From NCBI GenBank assembly GCA_018268915.1, contig JAFDVQ010000016.1:62001-126000 (forward strand): a DNA stretch of 64,000 nucleotides, given 5' to 3'. The notes below the pieces were generated by a model. That model was given only the letters and a program-made list of their open reading frames with translations, was not told the origin of the DNA and ran no database searches. This document shows positions 33,848 to 43,228 of the stretch, piece by piece. Made by a program: the position numbers and the translations under genes. This DNA comes from Acidobacteriota bacterium. GTDB taxonomy: Bacteria; Acidobacteriota; Terriglobia; Terriglobales; Acidobacteriaceae. The number at the start of each line of letters is the position of its first letter. The stretch's first letter is position 1.

Positions 33848-36800
33848 AATCACTCATCGCAACGATCCTTCGCTATCGCGTGATCGCGCTGATCTCGATG
33901 GCTGCATGGCTGGCCGCCGGAATCTGGGCAGTCATGCGCCTCGACATCGAGGCATATCCGGATCCTTCTCCGCCGCTCGTGGACGTGATTACACAGAATC
34001 CTGCGTGGTCCGCGGAAGAAATGGAACAGCAGGTCACTGTACCAATCGAAACCGCTCTCAATGGTATCCCTCATCTCGAATATGTTCGCTCGACTAGTCT
34101 GTTTGGCCTAAGCGACGTCAAACTTTACTTCGATTTCGATTCCGACTATTACGCCGACCGGCAGGAGGTCCTCAACCGGCTCCAGACGGTAACGCTTCCA
34201 CAGGGGCTACAGGCACAGCTTTCACCGTGGTCTGCCGTTGGCGAAATCTATCGCTATCAGCTCAAGGGCGCGAGTTATAGCCTCAACGAACTGAAGGCAA
34301 CGCAGGACTGGTTCGTAGTTCGCGAGTTGAAGCAGGTGCCCGGCATCATCGACGACAGCACATTCGGTGGCACCACCAAGCAATACCAGGCCGAGATCGA
34401 TCTTAACAAGCTGCTCCAGTACAGCGTCACACTGCCGCAGGTGATCGCCGCCATTAGTTCCAGTAACCAAAATGCCGGCGGCAACTATCTGCAAATTGGC
34501 GATCAGAACGTAAATGTTCGTGGCGTGGGGCTGTTGCAGGGCACCAATGAAATGGGTGCGGTGCTCATCGCAGAGCACAACGGCGTACCTGTGTATCTGC
34601 GCGACGTTGCCGATGTGCGCGAAGGCTTTCAGCCTCCCCTCGGTCGCGTCGGCAGAGATAACCAGAACAACATCGTGAAGGGCACGGTGCTATTGCAGCG
34701 CGGCGAACAATCGCTGCCTGCTTTGAAATCTCTCAAGCAAAAAATCAAAGCACTAAACTCCGGCCTTCTTCCCAAAGGGATGACAATCGACACCATTTAC
34801 GATCGAACGGCCCTTATCGACACCACCACCGAGACCGTCTGGCATGTCATTCTTACCGGGCTCACGCTTGTCACACTGTTGCTGCTGGTGTTTTTGGGAG
34901 AGATCCCACTGGCGCTGGTAACTGCGCTAACCATCCCATTCGCGATTTTGTTCGCATTCGGAATGATGTCGTCAACCGGACGATCGGCCAACCTGATCTC
35001 CATCGGCGCGATTGATTTCGGAATTATCGTCGACTCCGCGATCATCGTTCTCGAGAACATCTATCGACGCATGCACGAAGCTGAGAATGAGGAACACCGC
35101 ACCGCTCTGATCGCCGAGGCGACTGCCGAGGCAGCAAAGCCCGTTATGTTCTCAACCCTGATCATCCTGGTCGCCTTTATCCCCCTATTCACCATGGAAG
35201 GCGTCCCCGGGCGCATCTTTCAACCCATGTCGCTCACTTATACCTATGCGCTCACCGGCGCGCTGCTGTTCGCGCTTCTCTTCGCACCGGTGCTTGCCTC
35301 GTTCCGGAAATCTGTGCGTAGCGGACACAGCGCGGATCCCCGATTCATTCACTGCCTCAAACGGCATTACGAACGGATCCTCGTTCGCGTAGTGCGGCAC
35401 CGGCAAGTCGTATTGACCGGTTCGGTCGTCGTGCTGATTGGCTCTCTCGCATGCTTCACTGCGGTGGGCAGTGAGTTCATGCCGTCGCTGGAAGAAGGCA
35501 ATCTGTGGATTCGCGCCGAGCTCCCCCAGGACGTGTCTCTCGATTACTCTGCTGAGATCGCAAATCAGATGCGGCACATCATTGGTTCATTTCCTGAGGT
35601 CTACGAGGTGGTGTCCCAGACGGGGCGACCCGATGACGGCACCGACACAACAACCTTCAACAACATCGAATTCGAGGCCGATCTCAAACCCCAATCCAAG
35701 TGGACAACCGTCCACAGCAAAGACGAGTTGATAGATCAGATGAACCGACGCCTCTCCAAGTACCCCGGCATATCGCTGAACTTTTCTCAAAACATCCAGG
35801 ACAACGTGGAAGAGGCCATGTCCGGCGTCAAGGGCGAGAACTCGCTCAAACTCTTCGGCGACGACATCGAAGTGCTGGCAACTACCGCTAAACGAATCGT
35901 GGACGTCATGGACAAGGTCCCCGGCATTACCGATCTTGCCGTATTCAAAGAAACTGGTCAGCCGAACCTGATTATCTCCATTGACCGGGCTGCCGCGGGA
36001 CGATACGGCCTCATGCCTTCCGATATCAACACCGCAGTTCAGGCAGCAATCGGTGGCAGTGCAGTAACGCAGATTCTGGAAGGCGACCGCCGGTTCGACT
36101 TCGTGGTTCGTTATCAGCCGCAATACCGGCAGAACGTGGATGAGATGAAGAACATCCTCTTGCCGACAACCGACGGCGATCGCGTGCCGCTCGGCCAGGT
36201 GGCCAGCATTGGATTTCGCGAAGGAGCATTTATGATCTATCGCGAAAATGGCCGGCGCTACATACCCATCAAGTTCAGCGTTCGCGGCCGCGATCTTGCC
36301 GGCACCATCGCGGATGTTCAAACCAGACTTGGGCACTCCGTGGTTCTTCCGGAGGGATACCACTACGAATGGGCCGGCGAGTACGACAGCCTGCGCAAAG
36401 AACAGCAGAGGCTGGCGATCATCATCCCTATAACCGTTGGAGTGATCCTTGGCCTGCTCTACGTTTCTTTCAACTCATTGCGCGATGCACTTGCCGTGAT
36501 GTCGGTTCTTCCGTTCGGCATCGCAGGGGGAGTGCTTTCGCTGCTGGTCTCCGGTACGCCCTTCAGCATCTCGGCCGCTGTCGGCTTCGCTTCGGTTATC
36601 GGCGTGGCCACACTTGGCGGTTTGGTGTTTGTCGCTGGAATCCGACGCGCTGAGGCACACGAACACGGGGTTCAGCATTCCATTATTCGCGCCAGTGTTG
36701 GTGAAATGCGCGCGGTCCTCATGGCCTGCCTCGCTGCCGGGCTCGGTCTGCTTCCCGCTGCTCTCTCTCACGGCATAGGAGTACAGGCACAGCAGCCCCT

Positions 36801-36921
36801 GGCACGTGTCGTCGTGGGAGGCATGGTCACCACCACGTTCGCAATTCTGATCGTCGTGCCCGTGATTGCCACCTTGGGATTAGTCACGACAGCAGGCCCG
36901 GAAGCAGAGGTACAGCCATGA
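33844..36921 (+). CDS. heavy-metal RND efflux pump (CzcA/CusA-like)
   Basis: 1025-aa inner-membrane pump. The start (YRVIALISMAAWLAAGIWAVMRLDIEAYPDPSPP) and the helix 4 motif IDFGIIVDSAIIVLEN place it in the HME (metal) branch, whose consensus is DFGxxxDGAxxxxEN; here the Gly of DGA is Ser. The specific metal cannot be read. Coupled by 4-nt overlaps to the adaptor upstream and the outer-membrane channel downstream. No metal-responsive regulator (MerR, CopR, ArsR type) is adjacent. Confidence 0.9.
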   Translation: MKSLIATILRYRVIALISMAAWLAAGIWAVMRLDIEAYPDPSPPLVDVITQNPAWSAEEMEQQVTVPIETALNGIPHLEYVRSTSLFGLSDVKLYFDFDSDYYADRQEVLNRLQTVTLPQGLQAQLSPWSAVGEIYRYQLKGASYSLNELKATQDWFVVRELKQVPGIIDDSTFGGTTKQYQAEIDLNKLLQYSVTLPQVIAAISSSNQNAGGNYLQIGDQNVNVRGVGLLQGTNEMGAVLIAEHNGVPVYLRDVADVREGFQPPLGRVGRDNQNNIVKGTVLLQRGEQSLPALKSLKQKIKALNSGLLPKGMTIDTIYDRTALIDTTTETVWHVILTGLTLVTLLLLVFLGEIPLALVTALTIPFAILFAFGMMSSTGRSANLISIGAIDFGIIVDSAIIVLENIYRRMHEAENEEHRTALIAEATAEAAKPVMFSTLIILVAFIPLFTMEGVPGRIFQPMSLTYTYALTGALLFALLFAPVLASFRKSVRSGHSADPRFIHCLKRHYERILVRVVRHRQVVLTGSVVVLIGSLACFTAVGSEFMPSLEEGNLWIRAELPQDVSLDYSAEIANQMRHIIGSFPEVYEVVSQTGRPDDGTDTTTFNNIEFEADLKPQSKWTTVHSKDELIDQMNRRLSKYPGISLNFSQNIQDNVEEAMSGVKGENSLKLFGDDIEVLATTAKRIVDVMDKVPGITDLAVFKETGQPNLIISIDRAAAGRYGLMPSDINTAVQAAIGGSAVTQILEGDRRFDFVVRYQPQYRQNVDEMKNILLPTTDGDRVPLGQVASIGFREGAFMIYRENGRRYIPIKFSVRGRDLAGTIADVQTRLGHSVVLPEGYHYEWAGEYDSLRKEQQRLAIIIPITVGVILGLLYVSFNSLRDALAVMSVLPFGIAGGVLSLLVSGTPFSISAAVGFASVIGVATLGGLVFVAGIRRAEAHEHGVQHSIIRASVGEMRAVLMACLAAGLGLLPAALSHGIGVQAQQPLARVVVGGMVTTTFAILIVVPVIATLGLVTTAGPEAEVQP

Positions 36922-38207
36922 ACGGTTTCCTCTCCCGCTTGCTTCATCACAGAACAGGCGCAAAAATCATTGCTTTCTCCGCTGCCGGATTCTTCTCGAT
37001 TTCTGTTTCGGCACAGCAGCTACCCTCCTACAGCTGGCAGCAGATCCATGATCTGTTCCTCCGCTCCAACCCCACGTTGCGCGCGCAAGAACAGAGCATC
37101 ATTTCCAATAAGGCCGCCGAGGGGACCGCGGCCGCTCGCCCCAATCCAACCCTTCAAAACGACACCACATCCGCAACAATCGGAATCTACCAGGAATTTG
37201 AGATCGGGGGAAAGCGTGCGGCGCGAATCCGATCCGCCCGGCTCGCAACCCAAATCTCGCAGGCAGATTCCGAAGATGCGAGGCGAACGCTGACCTTGAG
37301 GCTGCGTCAGGCCTTCGTCTCTGCATTGCAGTCCAAGTCAGACCTGCAGTTCGCCAGGGACAATCTCACCAATTATCAGCGCATCGTTGAACTCAACCGT
37401 GAAATGCTGCAGGCTGGTGAAATTGCTCGTGCGGATTTCCTGCGGATTCAACTGCAGACGCTCCAATTTGAAACAGATCTCGATGATGCGTCTCTCGAAT
37501 TGAAGACAGCCAAAGCAACTTTGCGTGGTCTGCTGGGCTCAGCAAATCTTCCGGAAGACTTCGACGTGAACGGCGACTTGAAGGCTGAACCGTTTGACAC
37601 CGATCTCGCTGACCTGCGCAAACTCGCACTCCAGAGCCGGCCGGACCTAAAATCCGCCGAAACCGGTCGGCAGAAAGCCGCAGCCGACGTGCGTGTTGCC
37701 CGGGCAAATCGATGGCCTGACCCGACCATCGGAACGTCTTTCCTGCGTACCGGTAATGAAATGCCCGGACCGCCTTGGTTTGAGCCCTTCTATCCCAAGG
37801 GAAGCACCTCAAATGCCATGGGTGTAGGCCTCGCTTCCATTCAAATCCCCTTGTTCAACCGCAATCAAGGCGAGATCGCTCGCACCAGGTCCGAACAACT
37901 CCGTGCCGACTTCCTCGCACAGGCTGCACAAAACCAGGTGATCCAGGATGTGGATTCGGCCTACTCTGAGTTCGTCTCTGCGCGCAACCGGCTCGGACTT
38001 TATGAAAAGACTTACTTGGGGGCTGCCAAGGAGTCTCTCGATATCGAGGACTTCTCGTTTCACAAGGGCGCCGCGTCAGTCCTTGATTTCCTCGACGCGG
38101 AGCGGACTTATCGAGCCACCCAGCTTGCCTATCATCAACAAGTCGCGGCATACATGAATTCTCTCGCCCAACTAGAGTCCGCAATTGGGCTGGATGTTGG
38201 CCCATGA
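36918..38207 (+). CDS. CzcC-like TolC-family outer-membrane channel
   Basis: 429 aa with signal peptide (IIAFSAAGFFSISVSAQ). Two repeated outer-membrane-efflux halves are visible: SWQQIHDLFLRSNPTLRAQEQS at the start, and the EFEIGGKRAARIRSARLA motif typical of CzcC-type channels, repeated later as ASIQIPLFNRNQGEIART. It completes the second efflux system with the adaptor and CzcA-like pump, in contrast to the first system, where the channel gene comes first. Confidence 0.88.
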   Translation: MNGFLSRLLHHRTGAKIIAFSAAGFFSISVSAQQLPSYSWQQIHDLFLRSNPTLRAQEQSIISNKAAEGTAAARPNPTLQNDTTSATIGIYQEFEIGGKRAARIRSARLATQISQADSEDARRTLTLRLRQAFVSALQSKSDLQFARDNLTNYQRIVELNREMLQAGEIARADFLRIQLQTLQFETDLDDASLELKTAKATLRGLLGSANLPEDFDVNGDLKAEPFDTDLADLRKLALQSRPDLKSAETGRQKAAADVRVARANRWPDPTIGTSFLRTGNEMPGPPWFEPFYPKGSTSNAMGVGLASIQIPLFNRNQGEIARTRSEQLRADFLAQAAQNQVIQDVDSAYSEFVSARNRLGLYEKTYLGAAKESLDIEDFSFHKGAASVLDFLDAERTYRATQLAYHQQVAAYMNSLAQLESAIGLDVGP

Positions 38208-38406
38208 TTCTTTGAATGCCCTTCATGAGGTAGTTCCGTTCAGAGCCATCGAGAGGACGTTCCCGCGTCAGGGAATCAATATTGTGAAGCCGGCTTGAAT
38301 TGACCGATCCGAGTCTCAATTGTCGCCAGCACTCGCGTTTCCGGAACTTCGCGTCCCTCTGAAAATGCGAGTTGGCGATTATGGGTCATTAAAAGGATGA
38401 CCATTG

Positions 38407-41061
38407 CTACTCGGTTCGGAGCGCTTTCATGGGATCTAATCGAGACGCACGCCATGCGGGAGCGAGGCAGGCCAGAAGCGCAACTGCGAGCAGCGTCGCA
38501 ATCACCCCGGTGAGAACCATGGGATCCAGAGGCTTTGTTCCGAAAAGCATGGACTGGAAGATACGAGTTGTCGCGACGCTCCCAATCAGGCCAAGCCCAA
38601 GTCCGAACAAGGCGGGCCGCAAGCCGTCGAAAAGTATCAGCTGCAAAAGCTGATCTCGTTGCGCGCCAAGGGCCATGCGGATTCCCAACTCGGTTGTCCT
38701 CTGCGTTGTCAGATACGACAGCACTCCGTAGAGTCCCACCGAGGCCAGCAGCAATGACAGAACGGCAAACGCAAGCACGAGCGTGGCGCTCAGACTTGCG
38801 TTCACCAAGGATGAGCCGATCACCTGGTCCATAGTGAGAACATCTGAAACTGGAAGCTCAGGATCGAGAGAAGCAATCTGCTTTTGCACTGGAACGGAAA
38901 ACTGTAGCGGGTCTGACGAAGTGCGGACGGCGAGCATCAAGCCGTTCTGATCGCCTTCGAAGACGGGAAAATAGATGGTTGGCTTGGGCTCCTGGCCGAC
39001 ATGGTAAGCCGTGTCGCCAACTACCCCGACTATCTCGTAGTCGGATTCGCCAGGCGCCTTGGGATGAGGATGCGCTGGAACTTGCAGGTGCTTGCCTACG
39101 GGGTTGTCCTCAGCGAAGTATTGCTGGGCGAGTTGACGGCTCACAATCACCTTGTACGACCGAGAGCCACGTTCGTCGCTGGCAAAAAAACGACCGCCTA
39201 CAAGTGGAATTCCAAGAGCCGTGAAATAGCCGGGATCTGCCCAGCGAGCCAATCCCGATGGCAGGTCTTCGCCCGCCGCGAGTGGAGGGTGCTCCTTCAC
39301 CGTAAATGAGAAGTCTCCCCAATATCCCGCACCCGGAACGCTGTTTCCCAGTGCAACGCTACGAACCCCAGGAATGGTTCGAACTCGCTCCAGCAAGGCT
39401 TCGTTGAATGCGTTCAGCTTCTCAGGAGTGTCAAATCTATTGTCCGGCAGATTGTATTGCAGTGTGAGCACGTTCTTGGTAAGGCAGCCGAGATCGGAGG
39501 CGCGCAGACGAAGAAAGCTCTTGAGCAGAAGGCCGGCGGCTACGAGCAGAACCACAGTGATTCCAATCTCCGCCGTCAAGAGCGACTTTCGAAGCGCCGT
39601 GCGCGAAACATTGCTCGATGCAGTGCGCGCGGAAGTCTGCAGAGCAGCCATTATCCTCTTGCTGGTTGTGGAAAGAGCCGGAAGTAAACCGGCCACCAAG
39701 GTCGCCGCAAAAATCAGCGCGCACGCAAACGCAATCACAGCGCTGTCGAGGTGGATGCCCTGAGCAGTGGGCAGGTCTTTCCATGCGCGGGCTAGGAACC
39801 GCGTAGCCGATATCGACAGAAGAATGCCGCCCAGACCTCCAACTCCACAGATCAGCACGCTCTCCATCAACTGTTCTCGGATGAGGACGGCGCGCTGCGC
39901 TCCGAGAGCGTTGCGAATCGCGATCTCTTTCTGTCGTGCAGCACCGCGCGCGACCAGTAGATTCGCGATATTCAGGCAGCCAATCAACAGCATGCAGCCA
40001 ACCGCCCAAAGCATCAATCTCAACGGCTTTTTAACATTCCCGGCGAGATCCTCGTTTAGCGCGCGCGGGGCGACGTCTTCGTAGACAGGATCGTGTGGGT
40101 ATTGCAGATGAAGCTGGTATTGCAACGCTCCTACCTGGGCAAGAGCGTTTGCAAGGCCCATGTCACGGCGTAGCCTCGCAATCACCTTGCTCTGGTGGTG
40201 ACTGTGGGCCCGTAGGAACTCCGTCGAGACATCTGATTGGTACGGTACCCACAATTGGATGCGGGCATCCGGATAGGCGAACCATGAGGGCAGCACGCCG
40301 ACGACAGTGAAAGGCTTGCCGTCGAGGTGAATCTGATGGCCCACAATTCTGGCATCGCCGGCAAAACGTCTCTCAAACACGTTCCAGCTCAGCATGACAA
40401 TGGTGCTGGCGGGCTGATCTTCAGACTGGGTAAAGCCCCGGCCTAAAGCCGGCTGCACTCCAAGGAGCTGAAACAGATTCCACGAGCCCGTGGCTGCGCG
40501 GACCAACTCCGGGAGTTCACCGTGTTCTCCGGTCAGGCTGTATCCGGCATAGCGCATGATGGCCATGTCTTCGAAACCATTGGTTTTCTCGCGCCAATCG
40601 TAGAAATCTCCCGGCGCCACCGGCCTGTATCTGGAATCCTGCGTACCAGCCTCAGCCCCTCGATGAAACTCGTACAACATCACTAGTCGGCCTGGATCTC
40701 GGAACGGGAGCGGCCTGAGGAGCACCGAGCGCACGATCGTGAATAGAGATGTGGCCGCTCCGATGCAAAGCGCCATGATCAAAACCGCGATGATCGAGAA
40801 CCCCGGCGTGCGGCTCAGAGTACGAAACGCATATTTCACTTCGCGGTCAATCATGGTGAATGGCTGAGGAGAGTTCTGCACCCAGAGGGACTCGCGTACC
40901 TTCTGCTGATTGCCCAGCTTCACCTGCGCCTGCCGCCGAGCCTCCGAAGGTGACATTCCGCGAGCCTCGTTATCCGCGGTCTCTTCCGCCAGAAATGCCT
41001 CCATCTCGTCCTGCAACTCGGCATCGGACTGCCTGCGATGAAGAAATCTGAACCAGCTCAT
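38407..41061 (-). CDS. acidobacterial duplicated orphan permease (MacB/FtsX-like ABC permease)
   Basis: 884 aa. An N-terminal cytoplasmic extension of about 75 residues (RRQSDAELQDEMEAFLAEET, AQVKLGNQQKVRESLW) is followed by two copies of a MacB-periplasmic-core plus FtsX membrane unit: the first begins REVKYAFRTLSRTPGFSIIAVLIMALCIGAATSLF, and the second ends with the three-helix FtsX block (GVLSYLTTQRTTELGIRMALGAQ). No ATPase domain or ATPase gene is present nearby, which is the mark of this lineage-specific family. Role is unknown, perhaps lipoprotein or peptide handling or signalling. The start overlaps the stop of the PadR gene by 4 nt, so PadR probably regulates both. Confidence 0.9.
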   Translation of the reverse strand: MSWFRFLHRRQSDAELQDEMEAFLAEETADNEARGMSPSEARRQAQVKLGNQQKVRESLWVQNSPQPFTMIDREVKYAFRTLSRTPGFSIIAVLIMALCIGAATSLFTIVRSVLLRPLPFRDPGRLVMLYEFHRGAEAGTQDSRYRPVAPGDFYDWREKTNGFEDMAIMRYAGYSLTGEHGELPELVRAATGSWNLFQLLGVQPALGRGFTQSEDQPASTIVMLSWNVFERRFAGDARIVGHQIHLDGKPFTVVGVLPSWFAYPDARIQLWVPYQSDVSTEFLRAHSHHQSKVIARLRRDMGLANALAQVGALQYQLHLQYPHDPVYEDVAPRALNEDLAGNVKKPLRLMLWAVGCMLLIGCLNIANLLVARGAARQKEIAIRNALGAQRAVLIREQLMESVLICGVGGLGGILLSISATRFLARAWKDLPTAQGIHLDSAVIAFACALIFAATLVAGLLPALSTTSKRIMAALQTSARTASSNVSRTALRKSLLTAEIGITVVLLVAAGLLLKSFLRLRASDLGCLTKNVLTLQYNLPDNRFDTPEKLNAFNEALLERVRTIPGVRSVALGNSVPGAGYWGDFSFTVKEHPPLAAGEDLPSGLARWADPGYFTALGIPLVGGRFFASDERGSRSYKVIVSRQLAQQYFAEDNPVGKHLQVPAHPHPKAPGESDYEIVGVVGDTAYHVGQEPKPTIYFPVFEGDQNGLMLAVRTSSDPLQFSVPVQKQIASLDPELPVSDVLTMDQVIGSSLVNASLSATLVLAFAVLSLLLASVGLYGVLSYLTTQRTTELGIRMALGAQRDQLLQLILFDGLRPALFGLGLGLIGSVATTRIFQSMLFGTKPLDPMVLTGVIATLLAVALLACLAPAWRASRLDPMKALRTE

Positions 41062-41411
41062 TGCGCGCCGCCTTCTTCGCCCATTACAAGGCCAATGGCA
41101 CGGGTCATTTGCCGCCAGCGGCTGGTTTCGCGGACTAGCTGTTTGCGGCCTTCCGCAGTCAGTCTGTAGAACTTTGCCTTGCGGTTATTTTCGCTGGCCC
41201 CCCAATAGGACGAAACCCATTTCCGATCCTGGAGCCGATGCAACGCAGGATAAAGCGAGCCTTGCTCCACTTCCAGAAGATCTTCAGAGGTGCGCTCAAT
41301 AACCTTGGCAATCGTATGTCCGTGCGCATCACCGCCGACAAGGGTCCGCAGAATCATCATGTCCAGAGTGCCCTTGAGCATTTCATTCTGTGATTGACTG
41401 CCTTTGCGCAT
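41058..41411 (-). CDS. PadR-family transcriptional regulator
   Basis: 117-aa winged-helix repressor: MLKGTLDMMILRTL opens the typical PadR fold, EQGSLYPALHRLQDRKWV forms the recognition region and the wing carries KAKFYRLTAEGRKQL. The ATG at 41411 is preferred to the GTG at 41423 because GGAG sits six bases upstream of it. It is coupled to the orphan permease. A 16-bp direct repeat stands right behind its ribosome binding site and is the best candidate for its own binding site. Confidence 0.9.
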   Translation of the reverse strand: MRKGSQSQNEMLKGTLDMMILRTLVGGDAHGHTIAKVIERTSEDLLEVEQGSLYPALHRLQDRKWVSSYWGASENNRKAKFYRLTAEGRKQLVRETSRWRQMTRAIGLVMGEEGGAQ

Positions 41412-41420
41412 CAGTTTCTC

Positions 41421-41471
41421 CACTCGAACTTCTATGTGTGTGAGAGAGCATACATCACTCGAACTTCTATG
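41421..41471. repeat. 16-bp direct repeat upstream of padR, candidate operator
   Basis: CACTCGAACTTCTATG occurs at 41421-41436 and exactly again at 41456-41471, a 35-bp period. It sits in the leader/promoter of the PadR/permease unit. Between the copies, ATGT and ACAT form a wide dyad, a theme known in PadR operators. Promoter and operator function are inferred. Confidence 0.55.
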
Positions 41472-41918
41472 GGAAGCGCAAAATCGACTGAGACTTCAGC
41501 TGAAGCATTCAGGGCATACCACTCATTCAAACTGAAGACTGCGGCGGAAGTTATGCCGTCGCGAATAGGCTATAGGTGAGATGCGACGGGCAGTGAAGAT
41601 CGATATCGACGGAAGCTACTACTACCGGCTTGGTCACCTGTACGCGAAGGTGGGAGACAGGCCGGCCGCAGCTGAAGCCCTGCACGAGTCTGGCCGGCTG
41701 CGCCGGTCGGCCGAAGCTGCTTCCCAGTTCCAGAAGACTCCGTGATGGGAGTCTACTAATAGTTGTGATCTTGAGAACCGGCCGAACAGAGACAGCCACC
41801 ACTGGCCGACTTCTTGATCCGAAGCCCGGCGAGCGCCTCGTGCGCAATCTCAGACTTGATTTGAACATCTGTCAGCGGGGGCGCAAGATCCTCTCAGCCA
41901 AGCCTCTCACAGCCTTAT
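41472..41918. other. gene-poor stretch between PadR and the envelope operon
   Basis: The stretch holds the promoter side of the PadR unit and a short TPR-like fragment (41581-41745). The rest has no frame with a ribosome binding site. No repeats or hairpins of note were seen. Confidence 0.4.
41581..41745 (+). pseudogene. C-terminal fragment of a TPR protein
   Basis: A 54-codon frame starting ATG right after AGGTGAG encodes SYYYRLGHLYAKVGDRPAAA and continues EALHESGRLRRSAEAASQFQ, which is a single tetratricopeptide motif followed by the type of tail that ends acidobacterial TPR proteins. It is too short for a full protein, and no upstream exon-like frame continues it. It is most likely the remnant of a deleted gene, though a short expressed peptide cannot be excluded. 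Confidence 0.5.
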
Positions 41919-43184
41919 TCATATTTCCGCCAGTCGGGCGACGTCCGGTATGTTCACGCTGAACTCTCGTGCCGTGGTCACCTGCTGTCCGTTGGAAAGC
42001 ACTCTGAGTTGCACGATCTTGGCGTTCCAGGAAAAGGATGTGCCGAAGATACTTTTGTCCTGCCTGCGATAAAGCTGGAACGTCACGTTTCTTGATTGGC
42101 CGGGTTCCAAGACGAAAGATGTGTCTGCTTTGCCGGCCGAGACTACTCCCATTCCAACAGCACTGATGTCTCCAGCGTTGCCGCTAACCGGATAGAAAGC
42201 AGTTCCTTCGTTGTCAATGATCGTGCTGCTTTTTGCGGCATATCCCAGAATGATTGGAGCGTTGCTGAGATTGCGAAAGACAACGTTCATGCGAATAGTT
42301 CGATATCTTGGCTCCTGAGCCAGAATCAGTTGGTTGACCTGTGCCGTGAAGAGTTGTCCGTTGTAGCAATACTGTTTCGATCCGCATGGATCGGGCTCAG
42401 GCGACGTCATAGATGACATCACCGGCTTAGACGTGCTCTCCACTTCCGATTCAGGCTCAGTGCCAGCGGAGCCAGTGGGATGCTGGACACTTCTGATCAT
42501 GCTGGCCGGAAGGATGCCCCTTCTGCCGTTGTCCAGCACCACGTCGTAGCTCGTCTGTGTTCCAGCCTGCCCAGCGGGAATGACGCGCCGGATCGTTCCA
42601 TGGACCCAGGCACCCACATACTTTGCCTCGACATGATCGCCTGAAGCGAACTGGGACACAGCTGAGGGGCTTGCGTTCGACGATCCAGCAGCGGCGGGGG
42701 AGCCGGTCGCCTTCTTTACGCCGGGGCAGAGAAGCTCCCATTGGCCTGCAACGGCAAGGCCACCACTGGCTTCATCTTGACCAACTGCTGCGCCTTTTGC
42801 ATCTCGAAAGCGGACTCGGCCCTTTCCGACGTCCGAGGTCCAGACGCCGGCGAGTGTATATTTCTGCTCGTCCGCGGCGGTGATGGTGCCTGCGATGCAG
42901 TTGGCGCTTACCCGGTATACAGATTTTGCTTCGGGCGTGGCGAGCTGCTGTCTGGCGCAATCCTTGTCGTCCGGCTGCCAGCTTCCGCACCACATCTGCG
43001 CGTCTTTAAGCGTGACTTTTGCCTCGGCAACAGCGTTGGCAGTTCCGATCCCGGACTTCTTGTAGACAGAAGGGCTGAGACACTGGCCGCAAAGCGACAG
43101 CCAATCGTTCTGCGCAATGCAGTCCGTGCTGGCGAAAGCCGCCATCAGTAACATTCCTGCGTTCTGCAAAATACGTAGTCGCAT
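41919..43184 (-). CDS. secreted protein of unknown function with SH3/Tudor-like and Ig-like segments
   Basis: 421 aa; I do not recognise the family. Visible parts: signal peptide (AGMLLMAAFASTDCIAQ); a Cys-containing N-terminal domain (LCGQCLSP, WCGSW, DKDCARQQ, ANCIAG, LLCPG); a Ser/Ala linker (about 165-180); a small beta domain FASGDHVEAKYVGAWVHGTI that recalls Tudor/Agenet barrels; a polar linker; and a C-terminal beta sandwich (about 285-415) like the extracellular Ig-like domains of DUF4352 type. Last of three minus-strand genes with 44-49 nt spacing that probably form one operon of envelope proteins. Confidence 0.6.
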   Translation of the reverse strand: MRLRILQNAGMLLMAAFASTDCIAQNDWLSLCGQCLSPSVYKKSGIGTANAVAEAKVTLKDAQMWCGSWQPDDKDCARQQLATPEAKSVYRVSANCIAGTITAADEQKYTLAGVWTSDVGKGRVRFRDAKGAAVGQDEASGGLAVAGQWELLCPGVKKATGSPAAAGSSNASPSAVSQFASGDHVEAKYVGAWVHGTIRRVIPAGQAGTQTSYDVVLDNGRRGILPASMIRSVQHPTGSAGTEPESEVESTSKPVMSSMTSPEPDPCGSKQYCYNGQLFTAQVNQLILAQEPRYRTIRMNVVFRNLSNAPIILGYAAKSSTIIDNEGTAFYPVSGNAGDISAVGMGVVSAGKADTSFVLEPGQSRNVTFQLYRRQDKSIFGTSFSWNAKIVQLRVLSNGQQVTTAREFSVNIPDVARLAEI

Positions 43185-43228
43185 TCGAGACCTCCCATTG
43201 GTGAAATCTGCGCCGTTTGGAGCACGCC

